From: Multifurca ochricompacta
Lineage: Eukaryota > Basidiomycota > Agaricomycetes > Russulales > Russulaceae
Length of the DNA stretch: 64,000 nt
Reading direction: 5' to 3'
Assembly (NCBI GenBank): GCA_022496185.1
Contig: WTXG01000107.1
Location: forward strand, 62,001-126,000
This document shows, in pieces, positions 10,126 through 22,153 of this stretch. The translations under genes and the position numbers were made by a program. How positions within the stretch are numbered: the first letter of the stretch is position 1; every line of letters begins with the position of its first letter. The notes beneath the pieces were generated by a model. The model was given only the letters and a program-made list of their open reading frames with translations. It was not told the origin of the DNA and did no database searches.

Positions 10126-13100
10126 ATGTCACGCATCTCCATCCTTAGTGTTAACATGCGACGCCGCAATGCTAACATGCACGCGTTGCTCAACACAAAC
10201 AAGTCTGACCACATCATTCTTGTCCAAGAACCGTGGTTTTCCAGAATTGGTACTGCCCGCTCAGATGTAGCTCATGCTGGGGTGGATGTGCTGGGGGCAG
10301 CCATCCACCCCTCCTGGGATGTTCACTATCCGGGACTGACCCCTGGCCAGCGAGCCAAAGTCATCATTTACGTTCGGAAATTCCAACCCAATGATACACA
10401 CACTCCTTTCTCTGCCACCCTCACTATACGACAGGAGATGGTCTCCCACCCCTCATTGATGATTGCTGACCTTCGGATTGGGCCGCACACCCTCCGACTG
10501 GCCAACTTTTACAATGATGTTGCTGACCCCTCCGCACTACACACTCTCTTCCTACTCTCTTTTTCTCCAACCACCCCCCTGGTCCTTGCAGGGGATTTCA
10601 ATCTCCACCACCCAGACTGGTCCCCTCATGGACTTACCACCTCCCCCCACGCCATGGAGCTTCTAGACTGGGCCGCGGGTCAGGATCTTACCCTCATGTC
10701 CACGCCAGGTGTCATAACCAGATGTGGACATGCGCGCGAGATGCCCAGCACCCTAGACCTAGTCTGGACCAGCTCAGCTCTAACGTGCACTAACACCCTA
10801 TCCACCCCACAGGTTGACTGGCAAGCCTCCCTTGGCTCTGACCATGCAGGCATCCGCTTTGTCTGGCGACATGACATACTAGCCCAAACACCTGGACCTG
10901 CTAGGCTCAGGTACTCACTAGAAGTTTCGCAGGCTGATCACAAAGCTTGGCTGGACTCCCTTAAGTTCCTCCTCCCTCCCTTATCCGCTCCGGCTACTCC
11001 TGATGAGGTTGACTGCTTCGCAGACACCATCATGGATGCCATCACCTCCTCAGCAGACCTCTGGCTGTCAAAACCCATCACCCCTCATGCAAAACGCTCT
11101 TGCTGGTGGCGGCCCTCTTGTTCCCAGGCTGTCTCAGCACTGTGCCTCACCCCTCCTGGGGACCATTCTGAGAAGCATCGCTTACAGAATGCACTCCGTA
11201 AGGAGATACGGTCTGCTAAGCGTGACTGGACAGACAAGGCCCTTGCGACACAAGGGATCTGGGATGTAGCCCGGTGGCGCCTAGGGCGCCGCTCGGCTAA
11301 CATACCCACTCTTCGCCGACCAAATGGCCCCCTGTTGTGGGATAGATTGGACATCGAAGATGTGTTGGCAGCACGCTTCTTTGGCACTGAAACATCCCCT
11401 GTCCCGGAGTCCTTCCAGGATGACCCCCCAGCCCTCCCTCAGAGAGACTGGCACCTGTTCTCCAAGTCTGAGATCCACGACTTGCTCATGCGCACTAAGT
11501 CCACCTCTGCACCGGGCCTCTCTAAGATCAGCTGGGCTATTTTGAAAGATGCCTGGGATACCATTGGCACATGGATCACCATGCTCTTCAATGCCTCACT
11601 CTCTTTGTCTCATGTCCCCTCCCGCTGGAAGGCTGTGCTTACAGTAGTCTTGCCTAAGCCTGACCGACTGGACTACTCCCTTGCCAAGGCATATCGCCCT
11701 ATCTCCCTCCTGGAGACCCTTGGCAAGCTTCTGGAAAAGTGCGTGGCCAAACGCCTTACATTTGACATTGACACACACCAGACTCTTTCCTCTGCACAAT
11801 TCGGGGCACGCGCGCATTCCTGCTGCCTCGACTCTGCTCTCTCACTTGTTCATGATGTCACCATGGCCCAGTCCCGCAGCTTTGTCTGTGGAATTGTCCT
11901 CTTTGACATATCAGGTTTCTTTGATCACATCCACCCTGCTTGATGTGCCCACATCATCTCCCAACTGGGCCACCACCCCAGCCTGTCTGGCTGGATACAT
12001 TCCTTCCTCACTGGCCGCACAGCCTCACTCTCATTCAACAACACCACTGGGCCCCCAATCCCACTCCACATCGGCACCCCACAAGGTTCCCCACTCTCCC
12101 CTGTCCTATCCACACTCTACACGAGCCCCCTCCTTGCATTGGCTGCTAAGTGGACAGGATGCCGTCTATCCATGTATGTGGATGACGGCCTCCTGTTTGC
12201 TTGGGGTGCCACCTGGGACGATGTCACGACCTCATTAGAGGCACACTTCCGCATTGTACTGGATTGGCTGTCCCGGGCTGGGATGTCCACTGACCCAGAC
12301 AAGACAGAAGCCCTCTTCTTCTCGAGAGCTAGGACCCGGAACCTCCCTCCCCCTCACATCTGGCTGCCAGACCCGGAACACAACACATACTTCAAGGTTG
12401 TACCCGGTCCCTCAGTTCGATACCTTGGTTTTTACTTTACCAAGAACCTCTCTTGGCGCCCGCATGTACAGATCATGTGCCGATGTGCACGCGCCTCCAT
12501 CCACACCCTCTCTGCCCTAGGCAACTCTGCCCGAGGCATCACTATGGCTAACTGGCGCCTTGTCCTTAATGCCATCTGCCTCCCAGTCCTGTCCTATGGG
12601 TGCCAACTCTGGATAGGTACCAAACAATCCACTGGACTAATCAAACTCCTACAGGGAGTCACCAATCAGATTGTCCACAAGATAGCTGGGGCCTTTCACA
12701 CCACACCCCGTGCCCCCCTCCATGAGCTAATCCGGTTCCTTCCCATGAAACAGTACATCCACAAACTCACAGATGTCTCTTCCCTCCGGATCCGTTCCCT
12801 TCCCCCCTCCTCACAGATCTCCCTCCGTCTACATGGACCCTCAGATGAGTCCCTTGGGACACGTCGACGGGCCCGCAGGAAGACCTCCCCACCCATGGTC
12901 CCCACTCCTCTGACCACTCTCACAGCACGGACCCCTGACCTGGTCTACACTGCTGATGTGCTTGCACTTGCCCCCTGGGACCTGCCATCCTGGGACGGAC
13001 AAGTAAGCTTGCTGGGAGTTGTGCCCCCAAAAGACCGCCAATTGCAGATAGCGGAGCTCATGGCCCTACCACGCGCTGACGTGTCACTAATCCACACATC

Positions 13101-14105
13101 ACCCATCCTCCACAAGAGAAGCCGGCGTGATCGTACCCTGGTTGGTGCCTCGGCATCAACCCTTCTTGAATGTCGAGGGGAGTACACAATGGCATGGTGC
13201 TGTGGAGTAGGGCTGACACAAACCGACGTCAACATCTTCGGTATGGCGCAAACCATGCAATGGTTATGCGACTTTTACTCTACAGGGGCAGTTCCAGCCC
13301 ACATCTACGTTACGTGCTCTTCTTCCTCTCTTCTCCTTTCCCTTCCTGCTCGAGACCCCAACGATTTACAGGTCCTTTCGTTCTCTTCCAACGCTCACTA
13401 TCCAACTTTCTTTCTTCTCATCCAGACACCCGTCTCACATTTATGTGGGTACCCGCAATGAAGACTTACAGCGCCGCGCTCGTATCAAGGAAGGCAGCAA
13501 CCCACATGTGTTCTACCTCCCCTCTAGCTGCACTCAATGAGCGACCCTCCCCAGCCAAATTCCGCTCTCTATCCCGCCTCCGGGCTTTTGACAACTGGCG
13601 CCAGGAGTGGCTACGCCTCCGGGCTACTGCTGGCTCCAGTGACAACCAAGCCTACACCATCTCCCTCCCCACCCCGCCTTCAGGCTACAACCACCCCCTC
13701 TGGTCTGCCGCAACTAAACCCCAGTCAAAAACCCCTGGTGACAAAACCAAGATCTATTATGGCCGGCTTACCACATCCACAGCCATGCGCCTAGCCACAG
13801 GCCATGCCTTCACTGCAGAGTACGCTGCACGCTTCCATCCCAACAAACCTGAGGCTGATCACCTCTGCCACTGTGACAACTCCACCCCCTACTCCCTTGA
13901 ACATGTCCTGCTTGACTGCCCCCTCCATGACCTACCCCGCATGGAACATTGCTACCACATCACCTTACTCCCCCGGTCTACACCCATGGACTGGCCCGCC
14001 ATCTTCAACAATAAGTTCCTCTCAGAGGACTTACTCTCCTTTATAGAACACTCCCGTGCCTTCACGGCACCACCTGCCTCCTTACGACCTTGCAAGCCTG
14101 GATGA
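10126..14105 (+). pseudogene. LINE ORF2: endonuclease / reverse transcriptase / RNase H-like
   Basis: Starts at ATG 10126 (MSRISILSVNMRRRN). An APE-type endonuclease shows in IILVQEPW, VLAGDFNLHHPDW and GSDHAGIRF. The reverse transcriptase follows: AYRPISLLETLGKLLEKC, FDISGFFDH, GTPQGSPLSPVL and the catalytic YVDD at about 12175. A TGA at 11941-11943, where CGA (Arg) would be expected, interrupts the frame just after the first catalytic Asp motif. The same frame then runs to 13461, and a second frame covers 13170-14105 with MWVPA and a C-terminal CHCDN..HVLLDC zinc-knuckle-like motif, so a frameshift lies near 13390, in the RNase H-like part. Both breaks make it defective. Confidence 0.88.
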
Positions 14106-14390
14106 GTTGAGCAAGGGTCATCAGGTAAGTCCCAGTTTGTAAATTCACGAACAGTCATTACCCTACCACACGCACTCTCTTTGAAACACCATCTTTGATT
14201 GCCCTCTCCCTAACCAAACCCATATTCTTTCCCCCCCTTTTATCTCCACTCTTTCAATTAAGACCTTTCCACCAAGTGTGGTTTTACAATTCACTATTTT
14301 ACCAAAATAGTTACCATCGTACACTTAGTAGCTACTCTGTCCCGTAGTAGCCGCGCGACTTGGGACAAACCCTGAAGCGCGAATAAATTC

Positions 14391-14428
<38 letters not shown>
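14106..14428 (+). other. LINE 3' UTR and poly-A tail
   Basis: Pyrimidine-rich non-coding stretch ending in GAATAAATTCGATTT and about 32 A residues (14397-14428), then the right target-site duplication at 14429-14443. Confidence 0.9.
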
Positions 14429-14430
<2 letters not shown>

Positions 14431-15160
14431 CGGGTGCGACGACTGCAGGCCCTGCAAGACACCCACCCGCCCTGTGCACGTGACTTCGCAAGCGTTCACG
14501 TTCTCATCATCCATCATCCACCGGTCGTCGACTTGGCTGAGCTGCAGATATTCTACCCCGCTGTGAGCACTAGTGTTGAGCGCGCCGCTTTTTTTTTAAA
14601 CAGTAATGAAACCCCAGCACTCCCGACAATTTAATCGCCCGCACCCACTTAGGAGACTATCAATCTGGGCACATAGTAGATGACGATCAACATAAATTTG
14701 GCTCTGGCTCTATTCGGCCTTCGGCATAAAATCTCTTAGTTACTCGTATATTCTTTAGTACAGTAATCCGTAAAAAACACAAGGCACACACTCAATGAAA
14801 GGATCCAATTACGTCTCCATCCTATACCCTCCTGTCGCCACGCTCCATTTCAAGTTGCTCGATCTTCGACACTCGAGACTACTTAAGATGGCGTTTGCAT
14901 CTACATTTGGCTCAACAACTGCTATACGACCTCGAAATCTCCCCATTGTGAGGCTAAATGCAATAGAATTTTGCGACATAGGGACTAAATTAACTTGTTA
15001 TAGCCCGAGGCTAGAACAGACGACGAGTGTGGTGCCCTTGTGTGCTCCTCTGGCTCATTTGTGGGCTGTAATCCACCATATCTGTATACCGTATCATGCA
15101 AAGCACCTACGTTGGACATAGAAGAGGACCATTACAAGAGAATCACAGATCAACGTATGG
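14429..15160. other. F1 5' remainder and spacer
   Basis: 14429-14443 is the right LINE target duplication. About 14444-14570 continues the F1 relic on the minus strand; the same sequence joins it directly in F3. The rest, to NLR-A, is AT-rich spacer conserved in unit B (24160-24690) and inverted at 45061-45600. No gene seen. Confidence 0.6.
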
Positions 15161-18100
15161 CTACACCTTATGCTCCTCGGCGCCGTGCTTCAACAACAGT
15201 TCTGCTATTTCCCTTTGTCCCTTCGATGACGCCACTTCGAAAGGTGTCTTACCCTGATTATTCCGTGCATTTATATCCCCACCGCGTTCCAGCAGTCTCC
15301 GTGAAACATCCAGATCTCCATGTTGTGATGCAACATCCAGTAGAGTCTGCCCTTTCTGATTCCGAGCGTTTACATCCGCACTGTGCTTGAACAGAAGCTG
15401 CGCGACTTTCAAATGGCCTCTCTCCAAAGTCCAATAAAGGACCGACTTGTCTCCATACCAGGCATTCGTGTCTGCGCCGTGCTCCAGTAGTAGTTGTACG
15501 ATATCCTTGTGCCCTCCTGCAGATGCCAGCAACAATGGAGTGCTTCCCCCGACACTCTTGGCATTGACATCCGCGCCAGATTTGATGAGTAATTGTGAAA
15601 TTTCCAAATGTCCTTTGCTTGCTGTCTCGTGCAACGGAGTCCACCTCACCATGCTCCGTACATTGACATCCGCTCCATACTTGACCAGCACCTTTGCCAC
15701 ATTGACGCAATTCCCCATAGATGCAATATATAACGGGGCAGAATTCGGGTCTCCACCATTCATGGAATTCACATCCTGTGACCGCATAGTAATTAGCCAT
15801 TCCGCCACCCCACTAAAGTTGCTTTCTGCCGCGAAGAATAATGGTCCCTGTATTGGCTGAGAAGGCTTTTCCAGAATCGCCCCTTCCTTGCCTTTCATCT
15901 TTTTAATCCAAATCCACATCGCAAAGTGTGGTTCATCTGGGTCGAACACCTCTTTCATCCCTTCGTCCATGTATAACGCCACATTCTCGAATTTCGCATG
16001 ATCCACCCAGTGCTTGCCAGCATAAGTAGCAAGTGGAAACTGTTTAATAGGGTGTTTGTTGATGTGCCCATTTAGGTGCAGTAAAACCGCAAGGCAGGCT
16101 CGTGCGACAATCAGATGGGCGGATTCAAGGGGAATGTAATAGCGTGAGATACGTCCTCTTGCTAATCGCTCCGATGTCAAGAACTCCTTGACCGAGAAAT
16201 GAGAAAATTGAACAACCGGCGATCCGTCCACATTTACGACCATCAGTAAACTCGAGCAGGTAGAGAGAATAGCATCTCCTGCATTCTCAGGCCGCCAATC
16301 TGCCTCGAATCTAGCATTTTCCCCTTCTTTGAAATCGAACGCCAGGAACTCTGCGAGCTCTTCGACACGGAACGGCCGAGAAGCAACTGTGACACATTGC
16401 AACAAACGATGAGCATATGCCCAATTCTCGTCGTCGATATCTTGTAACGTGCGCTCGTATGTCTCGTCCAGCGTCCCAGGTAACTCTTCCAGAGCACGCC
16501 GGATTCGTCCTGGAAGACAACGACGGAGTTTGTCCAGCTGGCAATACACCCATCGGAACCTGTCCCATCAAGTGAGTGACTTGCACCTGCAAGGGTTCAT
16601 CTCGACCGATCCCTCACATTCCATCAGCTTCTTTACACAACTTATTGATCACCAGTTCTTTATCCTCCTTTCGCCACTGACGTGTTTTTGTATCCGAATT
16701 GATGAACGAGTTGATATACGAGTTGATGTCCTCTGTTTGTCCACTCTCATCATGGAGAGACACAGAATGAGACGCTAAAGGTTTTAGAATATCTTTGATG
16801 TCTGCCTCGGGGCGACTCGTAACAGAAATATGTATGTGAGGGTAGCCTAGTTTCACAAGTCCCTTCATGATCTCAAGGACACTTTCTCGTGGTGACGGTG
16901 TCCCAGTACTCCTAGGACATTCATCGAGCCCATCTGCGATGATGTATATTGGGCCTTGTCCAGAGAGCGTCAGCATGTCCTCGAGGGATTCGGCAAGGGA
17001 ATCGTCGCTTGGCTGCTTTGAGCCAGCGTCATGAATCGAATATAAGCGAGAAAGGATGTGGGAACAAGAATCAGACTGAGCAGAGAGCTGGATAAGAAGA
17101 GAAGTGAGGAAGCCGCGCGTATCTTGCTTTGCAGTATCCCTGAAATCAAAGTAATAGTATGCAAGATACGCCAGGCCTGCTTCTCGCATTTTGGTAATTT
17201 CATGAATTAGGGCAGAGCTAGTGGATCATGTCAGCGCGTCAATAGCGATGCGACGTATGAGCACACCAAAGGACACTCTTCCCTGAACCAGCTACAGAAT
17301 CAGGGTGATCGATATCAATGGGAGCAATACATGCAAAGAGTGGGAGTGGAAAAACATACGCTTTCCGTGAATCCACAATAACGAACCCGTGCCTTTCCAT
17401 TCTGGAAAAGTGTTGCCATGAATGAACCATGAACCACTTCCGACGTGCTGACATTTCCGTGCGATGTTGTGGTTTTTCGATGGGTCTGGAGGAGACAGCC
17501 AGATTCTGAAATCCTTCTGCAGCTCTTCACCTAAATATCACATTCTCTCAGGAATAATGCCCTGCCAGTGCCAGGAACTAAAAAAAACGCACGTCTCGAC
17601 TTGTTAATGTCATTCGCCATTTCTTGAATCATCACTTGTCAATCCCATTATTATCTCTTTTCCGAGTGCACCAGGGCGAGAGAAAACATACTCAGTGCCT
17701 TCTGCATACCCTCTACTGATGCCTTGCCATCTACATGCCCAAGTATTACTCAGTACGCTGTCATCACTCATTCATGAACATTTCCGTACCATCCATTACC
17801 ACTTTCATAGTCTTGAAAAGTCCATAGACCACTTCTAGAGTCTGCGCAGCGGTTGTCCGTGCTTCTTCATGCGTAAGTCGGTCTAATCTCTGTACCACCG
17901 CCTCGATATCATTTTCTCCTAACAGTTTCTTTCCAAATTTCTCTGCGCGAACTTAATGTTATCCTTATGTTCTATATCGCAACTCGCCATCTGCACTTAC
18001 TCAATCTCCCTTCCTTGACCTGTTGCGTCGCAAGCGCCAATGTAGACAGAACCTCGACCAGTATTTTCACGATTATTTCATTTATTACTGACGTTGACGG

Positions 18101-18635
18101 AATTTTGGTGTAAATATCAAGCCGTCGGAGAAACAGTTCGGTAGATTCAAAGAGATCGACAAGTGCATCATAACTCGCGCTAACGTCTTTGATTGCCTGA
18201 TAACGACTGATATTAGATTATAATGATGAGAAGAGGCCAAGATGGGTGTACATACAGCGAGGAGGACACCAATGCCAGCAAAAATGGCTTTTGCAGGTGG
18301 AAAAGGCTGTAGAATGAGAGTTAATAATAGAGCTTGCTATCCACAGTAGCACGCACGAGGCCAATACCCTCCCCGAGAATTCCACTGGTAGAAAGGGTGT
18401 ACAGGACGTGAACTGTCCCCTTGAGGAATTTGATCAGTTTTCCATCGTCACCTCTAAATTTGCGGAAAACTTGTGCTTCCTGTTGAAGTACGGCGAGAAC
18501 GGAGTCAGCAGAATTGCAGGTTTTCAGCTTGGCAGTGAGGGGATGGTCAATGAGGATTGTTCCCGCTTTGATCTGATATTCGCTCAAGGCAGTCTGAAAA
18601 AGAGATTGGAGATCTGAAGAGGTGGTTGAGGACAT
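15161..18635 (-). CDS. NLR-A: Goodbye-NACHT-ankyrin STAND protein
   Basis: Predicted cytosolic NLR-type STAND ATPase. Start at 18635 (MSSTTSSDLQSLFQ). The first exons give a Goodbye domain (KTCNSADSVLAVLQQEAQ, then FPPAKAIFAGIGVLLA, AIKDVSASYDALVDLFEST, KKLLGENDIEAVVQRLDRLT). A linker exon has FRIWLSPPDPSKNHN. The microexon 17291-17267 (25 nt) supplies the Walker A core, the exon 17217-16618 the NACHT body with Walker B IYIIADGLDECP, and the exon 16559-15161 a winged-helix-like region plus seven ankyrin repeats ending EEHKV. I found no break, so it is probably intact at roughly 1000 residues. Sister to NLR-B in the tandem unit, with NLR-C the inverted-arm counterpart. Differences from B and C are frequent in the ankyrin beta-hairpin positions, the usual binding face. 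Function is inferred from the family only. Confidence 0.85.
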
Positions 18636-21600
18636 CGGTTACCGATGAGGATTTGATGTGTCTGTCCCCACACAGGGAACGATGGCGCTTAGTTGTAATG
18701 CGGCCGCATTCGTGGTAGGCGCACAAAAATTAGGAGTGAGTGGCAAGACTGGTACGACTGTTGGAACCTCGCCACGACTGTTGGGACCTCTCCACGAAGA
18801 AGCTTGCTCGCAAACGAAGCTCTCGCTCGGCAGCCGTCTTTGCAGGGAACCCAATCCCAGCCTGGCTGGAAATCCCTTGTCCTTGCGGGGTCGTCCCAAT
18901 TTCTATCGTTTGTGTATTCAGCTCTTTTCTGCATCCGATCCAAGCTGGCACATCCTTCAACTCTCGGACAAACGGAACATCTTCCGGACTGGGTCCATCT
19001 ATCCCCGCATCCTTATCAGATCTCTCACGAACCCATCACTCTCCCACACTCACTCTCTTACTGCCCACAACTAATAAGATGATCATTTTCTGACCAATCC
19101 CGAACATCATTTACATCGTCCTGTTGTCACCTCAATGTCTGTATGTACGCTGCCGCAGCCCAGGAAAGCGACAAACTTATCTCCAATTTTCATGAGGTGT
19201 GAAGCATTTTGCCAGTTGGCCCGATGTCAAAAACTCCTTGACGGGGAAGGTGCGAAAAATAATTGCACAACTGGTGAACCATCCACGTTGAACGACCACG
19301 AGCAGACCAGAAACACGATTTTTTCAGGGGAAGGCATCAATCGAGTTTTGAAAAAAATGTCGAGATTTTGCACGACATCGTTCGTCATCAAAATGTGGGT
19401 TGGAACTCTGGTTAGCTCTCGCAGATGGCAACCGGGCGAGAAGCGGCACTAAATAGATTGAAAGAGGCGATACACACATATGCGCATTCATCACCAGTTT
19501 TTCACATCCTTGAAATGGTCGTCTACAAACGAGGTCCAGGGTCTGCCCCGCGGGTTTCCGCGGCCCCCCCCCCTACTTCCTTCCTCTCGAGGTAGATCCA
19601 ACCTCTTGCAGAACCGCCTGGACAATCTTTCACAAATTTTCCCTGAGTAATATAATTCAAAGGACGTATGCACGCACCAAGATGTCCCTACCCTCATCTG
19701 TTCTGTCACGAGGGCAAGAACAGAGAGCAAATTCGATCAGTATCTTCACGACTCGGTTCGTCACCACCGTGGTAGTGCGAAACAAGCGCGTTACGAGATA
19801 CTAGGCCAAGACGCTCAGGACGAGCGCCACCGGTGTGAGAGAAGTATTGTAAAGGATGGCTCGGGCGTTGAGCTCATGAAACCTCCAGCCATCGCCATTC
19901 CTGGTAAATCCCACTATTCCTCTCTTTCGTTACAAGCCCTGAATTAGGGCACTTATGATTTAGTTTCAAATATTCGACGAATACGAATATCATCTTATCA
20001 GTACATGCACATTCCGGGCCGCTTACCCATCCATTCCTTTTTAACCTCTCCGTCACCTCCACCTTTATTGCTTGGTTTCATCTCACTTGTCTCCTTTCGT
20101 CCTAATTCGTCCTCTTCTGCTTCATATCTAGGTAGGTCTCCCTGTGGGTATATGGAAGTACATGCAATGCTTGTAGTAGACCAACCAGTGAGCCAACAGA
20201 AGCGGAAATCAAATGGCATTTCTCTCCCTTTTCTTTCTTTTCTTGTGTGTTAAAGAACTTCTCGATGACGTCAAGCGCAAGGTCAAATGGAACCAGCAAG
20301 TAGCGTATTCGCAAGTACCAGCATGATGCACCCTCATTCAAAATTCTTAGTTATCGCAGGGGCTCCCTCTTCTCACTCTCTTCTCCTATTATTTCGGGAA
20401 ACACTTTGGCTTCAGTGACACTCATCACGGATTGGATCCATACAGTGGACGGACTGCTTTGATCCATGTTGATCACCAGATTCGGAACTTGATGGCGAGT
20501 TTGATGATTGAGATAAATTTGTCTTTACTCGGCTCTCGTACTCTGTCAAGGCGGTTTTGGAATAATAATAAAGAGAGAGCAAGCCGCAAAGTTGAAGTTG
20601 GATGTGGGGCTGCGTTTTGATCGATCATATTACCGCCCTCAGGTGGCCGCAACTGAAGTTGTCCAATGCCATGGCCATGTATCTGAATATAGATATATAT
20701 TGAAAGTAATTGGTGTTTTGAATCACCACAACCTGAAGGTGGCTGACTGACAAACACGAAGGAATGGACGGAAAGCCAACAAAACAAAACGGCGCTTGTC
20801 CATTCCTTTTCACAAATGCATGCGTGCCTTTCAATCCTCGTCCGAGACGGCAAGGCCACACACACACATAACGGTCCCCAAATCTTAACCATAAATGTAA
20901 TAGTTTCGAAGAAGATGAGCCGCATTCAAGGTTTAACGAGTCCTCCCAAACGTGTGACATGACTTTGGAATGAACGCATTCTCCAGCCTGGCCACTTCAT
21001 TCCGCCTCATTTCCGAATTCAAGTCAGGTTGTGTATTATGATTTTGAGAGAGAGAGAGAAACAGATACAATGGGTGCTACAAGCTTTCTTTAGTTGGGAT
21101 CGGGTCCAGTAGCCCCCGGCCCCCCTTGGCATGTGGATTGCATGGAAGGGATGAGCGTAAGCACGATAATAATAAAGTATAGCTATCCATTGAGCATCAT
21201 TGAACCAAACGCATGTGGTTTTTTTGTTTTTGTCTTTTTTGTTTTTGGTACACAATGTGTTGGTGTTTACGAATTGGGAGTTGCTCCGAACGACCCTTCC
21301 TTTCTCTTTCCGAGCCTTTTACTTCCTCATGATTTCCAAGATCCACCACTTGATGGTGGGGCTGGCCATATAGTACGCTCTTACTTTTACTTGCTACATA
21401 TCTCACCATCTTTGGTAAGCATCCCATAATGAGTAGGTAGGGTACACCAAGGATCTCAAAACTCACTCACTCACCCCCTATCCTCTCTCACGATTCACAA
21501 AAAAAAGTTCCGGAACAGAGAAAGCGCTAAGGGCGAAAGTTCCGCTCGCCCACTCGCTACCCGCTTGCCGCCGATCGTAATAATTATCATTAATTAAAAA

Positions 21601-22153
21601 AGAACTTGTTAAGTCTCAGCTCAAAAGAGAGGGAGACAACCAAGAAAAAAAAAAAAACAAGACACCAAGACGGGGGAGGGAGGACGGAATATAAAAAAAG
21701 AAAACCAAAAAAAATCACGGGCTTGGCGTGGAAATTTTCGTTGATAAGTAAATATGAGGTAAAACTATTGAGGGTTCTAATTAAGGTCAAGTCAAACACA
21801 CACACACAATATCATCGCCGTCGTGTCATAGAATATGAGAAGGTGAGAAGGAAGGAGAGAGGTGGAGGGGAAGGGGAGGAGGAGGAGGAAGGTAGGAGGG
21901 GGGGGAGGAAGGGACCCGGAAGGGGTAAGCGCTCCTCGCTTGAACTGTATAAATGGTCCCCAAGTAGAAAACGAATGGGAAAAGAGGAAGGAAATAAAAA
22001 ACAAAAAAAAGGGAGCCTTACAGTATACATGCCCATGAAGAAGAAGAGGAAAAAAAAGCAGAAGAAGGGAGGGAAGAGCTAGAAAGCTGAAACTGTCTCA
22101 TCTCATTCTACCACCTCATCTCGTCTCCATCATCATCATCATCATCATCATCT
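18636..22153. other. Gene-poor spacer of unit A
   Basis: No intact gene. About 19190-19870 is a decayed NLR copy (listed separately). Beyond 19900 the sequence is rich in CT/GA runs, poly-A and CA microsatellites (for example 21640-22070) and matches 29900-32100 of unit B. A (ATC)n run at about 22130-22150 sits in the 3' region of the truncated membrane-protein copy. Confidence 0.6.
19190..19870 (-). pseudogene. Decayed NLR relic, unit A
   Basis: Nucleotide similarity to the NLR genes persists in two patches. About 19210-19320 matches the segment that codes HFSVKEFLTSER in intact copies (GATGTCAAAAACTCCTTGAC). About 19590-19860 matches Goodbye-domain exons (AGATCCAACCTCTTGCAGAA; CGAAACAAGCGCGTTACGA, compare 4363-4381 of NLR-L). 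The order is that of a minus-strand NLR with most of its middle deleted. No frame survives. Confidence 0.6.

Larger units (their letters stand above)
5986..14428 (+). mobile_element. Non-LTR retrotransposon (LINE), about 8 kb, degenerate
   Basis: A near-complete LINE in plus orientation. It has a 5' region (invaded by a MITE), ORF1 with zinc knuckles (6594-9946), ORF2 with endonuclease, reverse transcriptase and RNase H-like parts (10126-14105), a 3' UTR and a poly-A run at 14397-14428. Exact target duplications flank it. Domain order fits fungal LINEs of the Tad1 type, but clade was not tested. One nonsense codon and at least two frameshifts suggest it can no longer move by itself. A 5'-truncated relative lies at about 47010-47185 on the minus strand, with the same 3' end (GAATAAATTCGATTT). 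Confidence 0.9.
668..19572. repeat. Left arm of large inverted duplication
   Basis: This stretch, without the LINE at 5986-14428, is the reverse complement of 40710-54059 with moderate divergence. Matching landmarks in order are: hydrolase remnant, NLR-L/NLR-D, ankyrin relic F1/F3, NLR-A/NLR-C and the NLR relic at 19.2 kb/41.0 kb. The inner edge lies at a poly-C run (about 19566-19574) that faces a poly-G run (about 40709-40722) on the other side; beyond these runs similarity stops. The outer edge is where the right hydrolase copy is cut by transposons. Boundaries were judged by eye. Confidence 0.85.

Noticed and set aside
21606..22082. 158-residue Lys/Arg-rich open frame
   Set aside because: It is a translation of long GA- and A-rich simple sequence, has a similarly low-complexity counterpart in unit B with different indels, and shows no domain.
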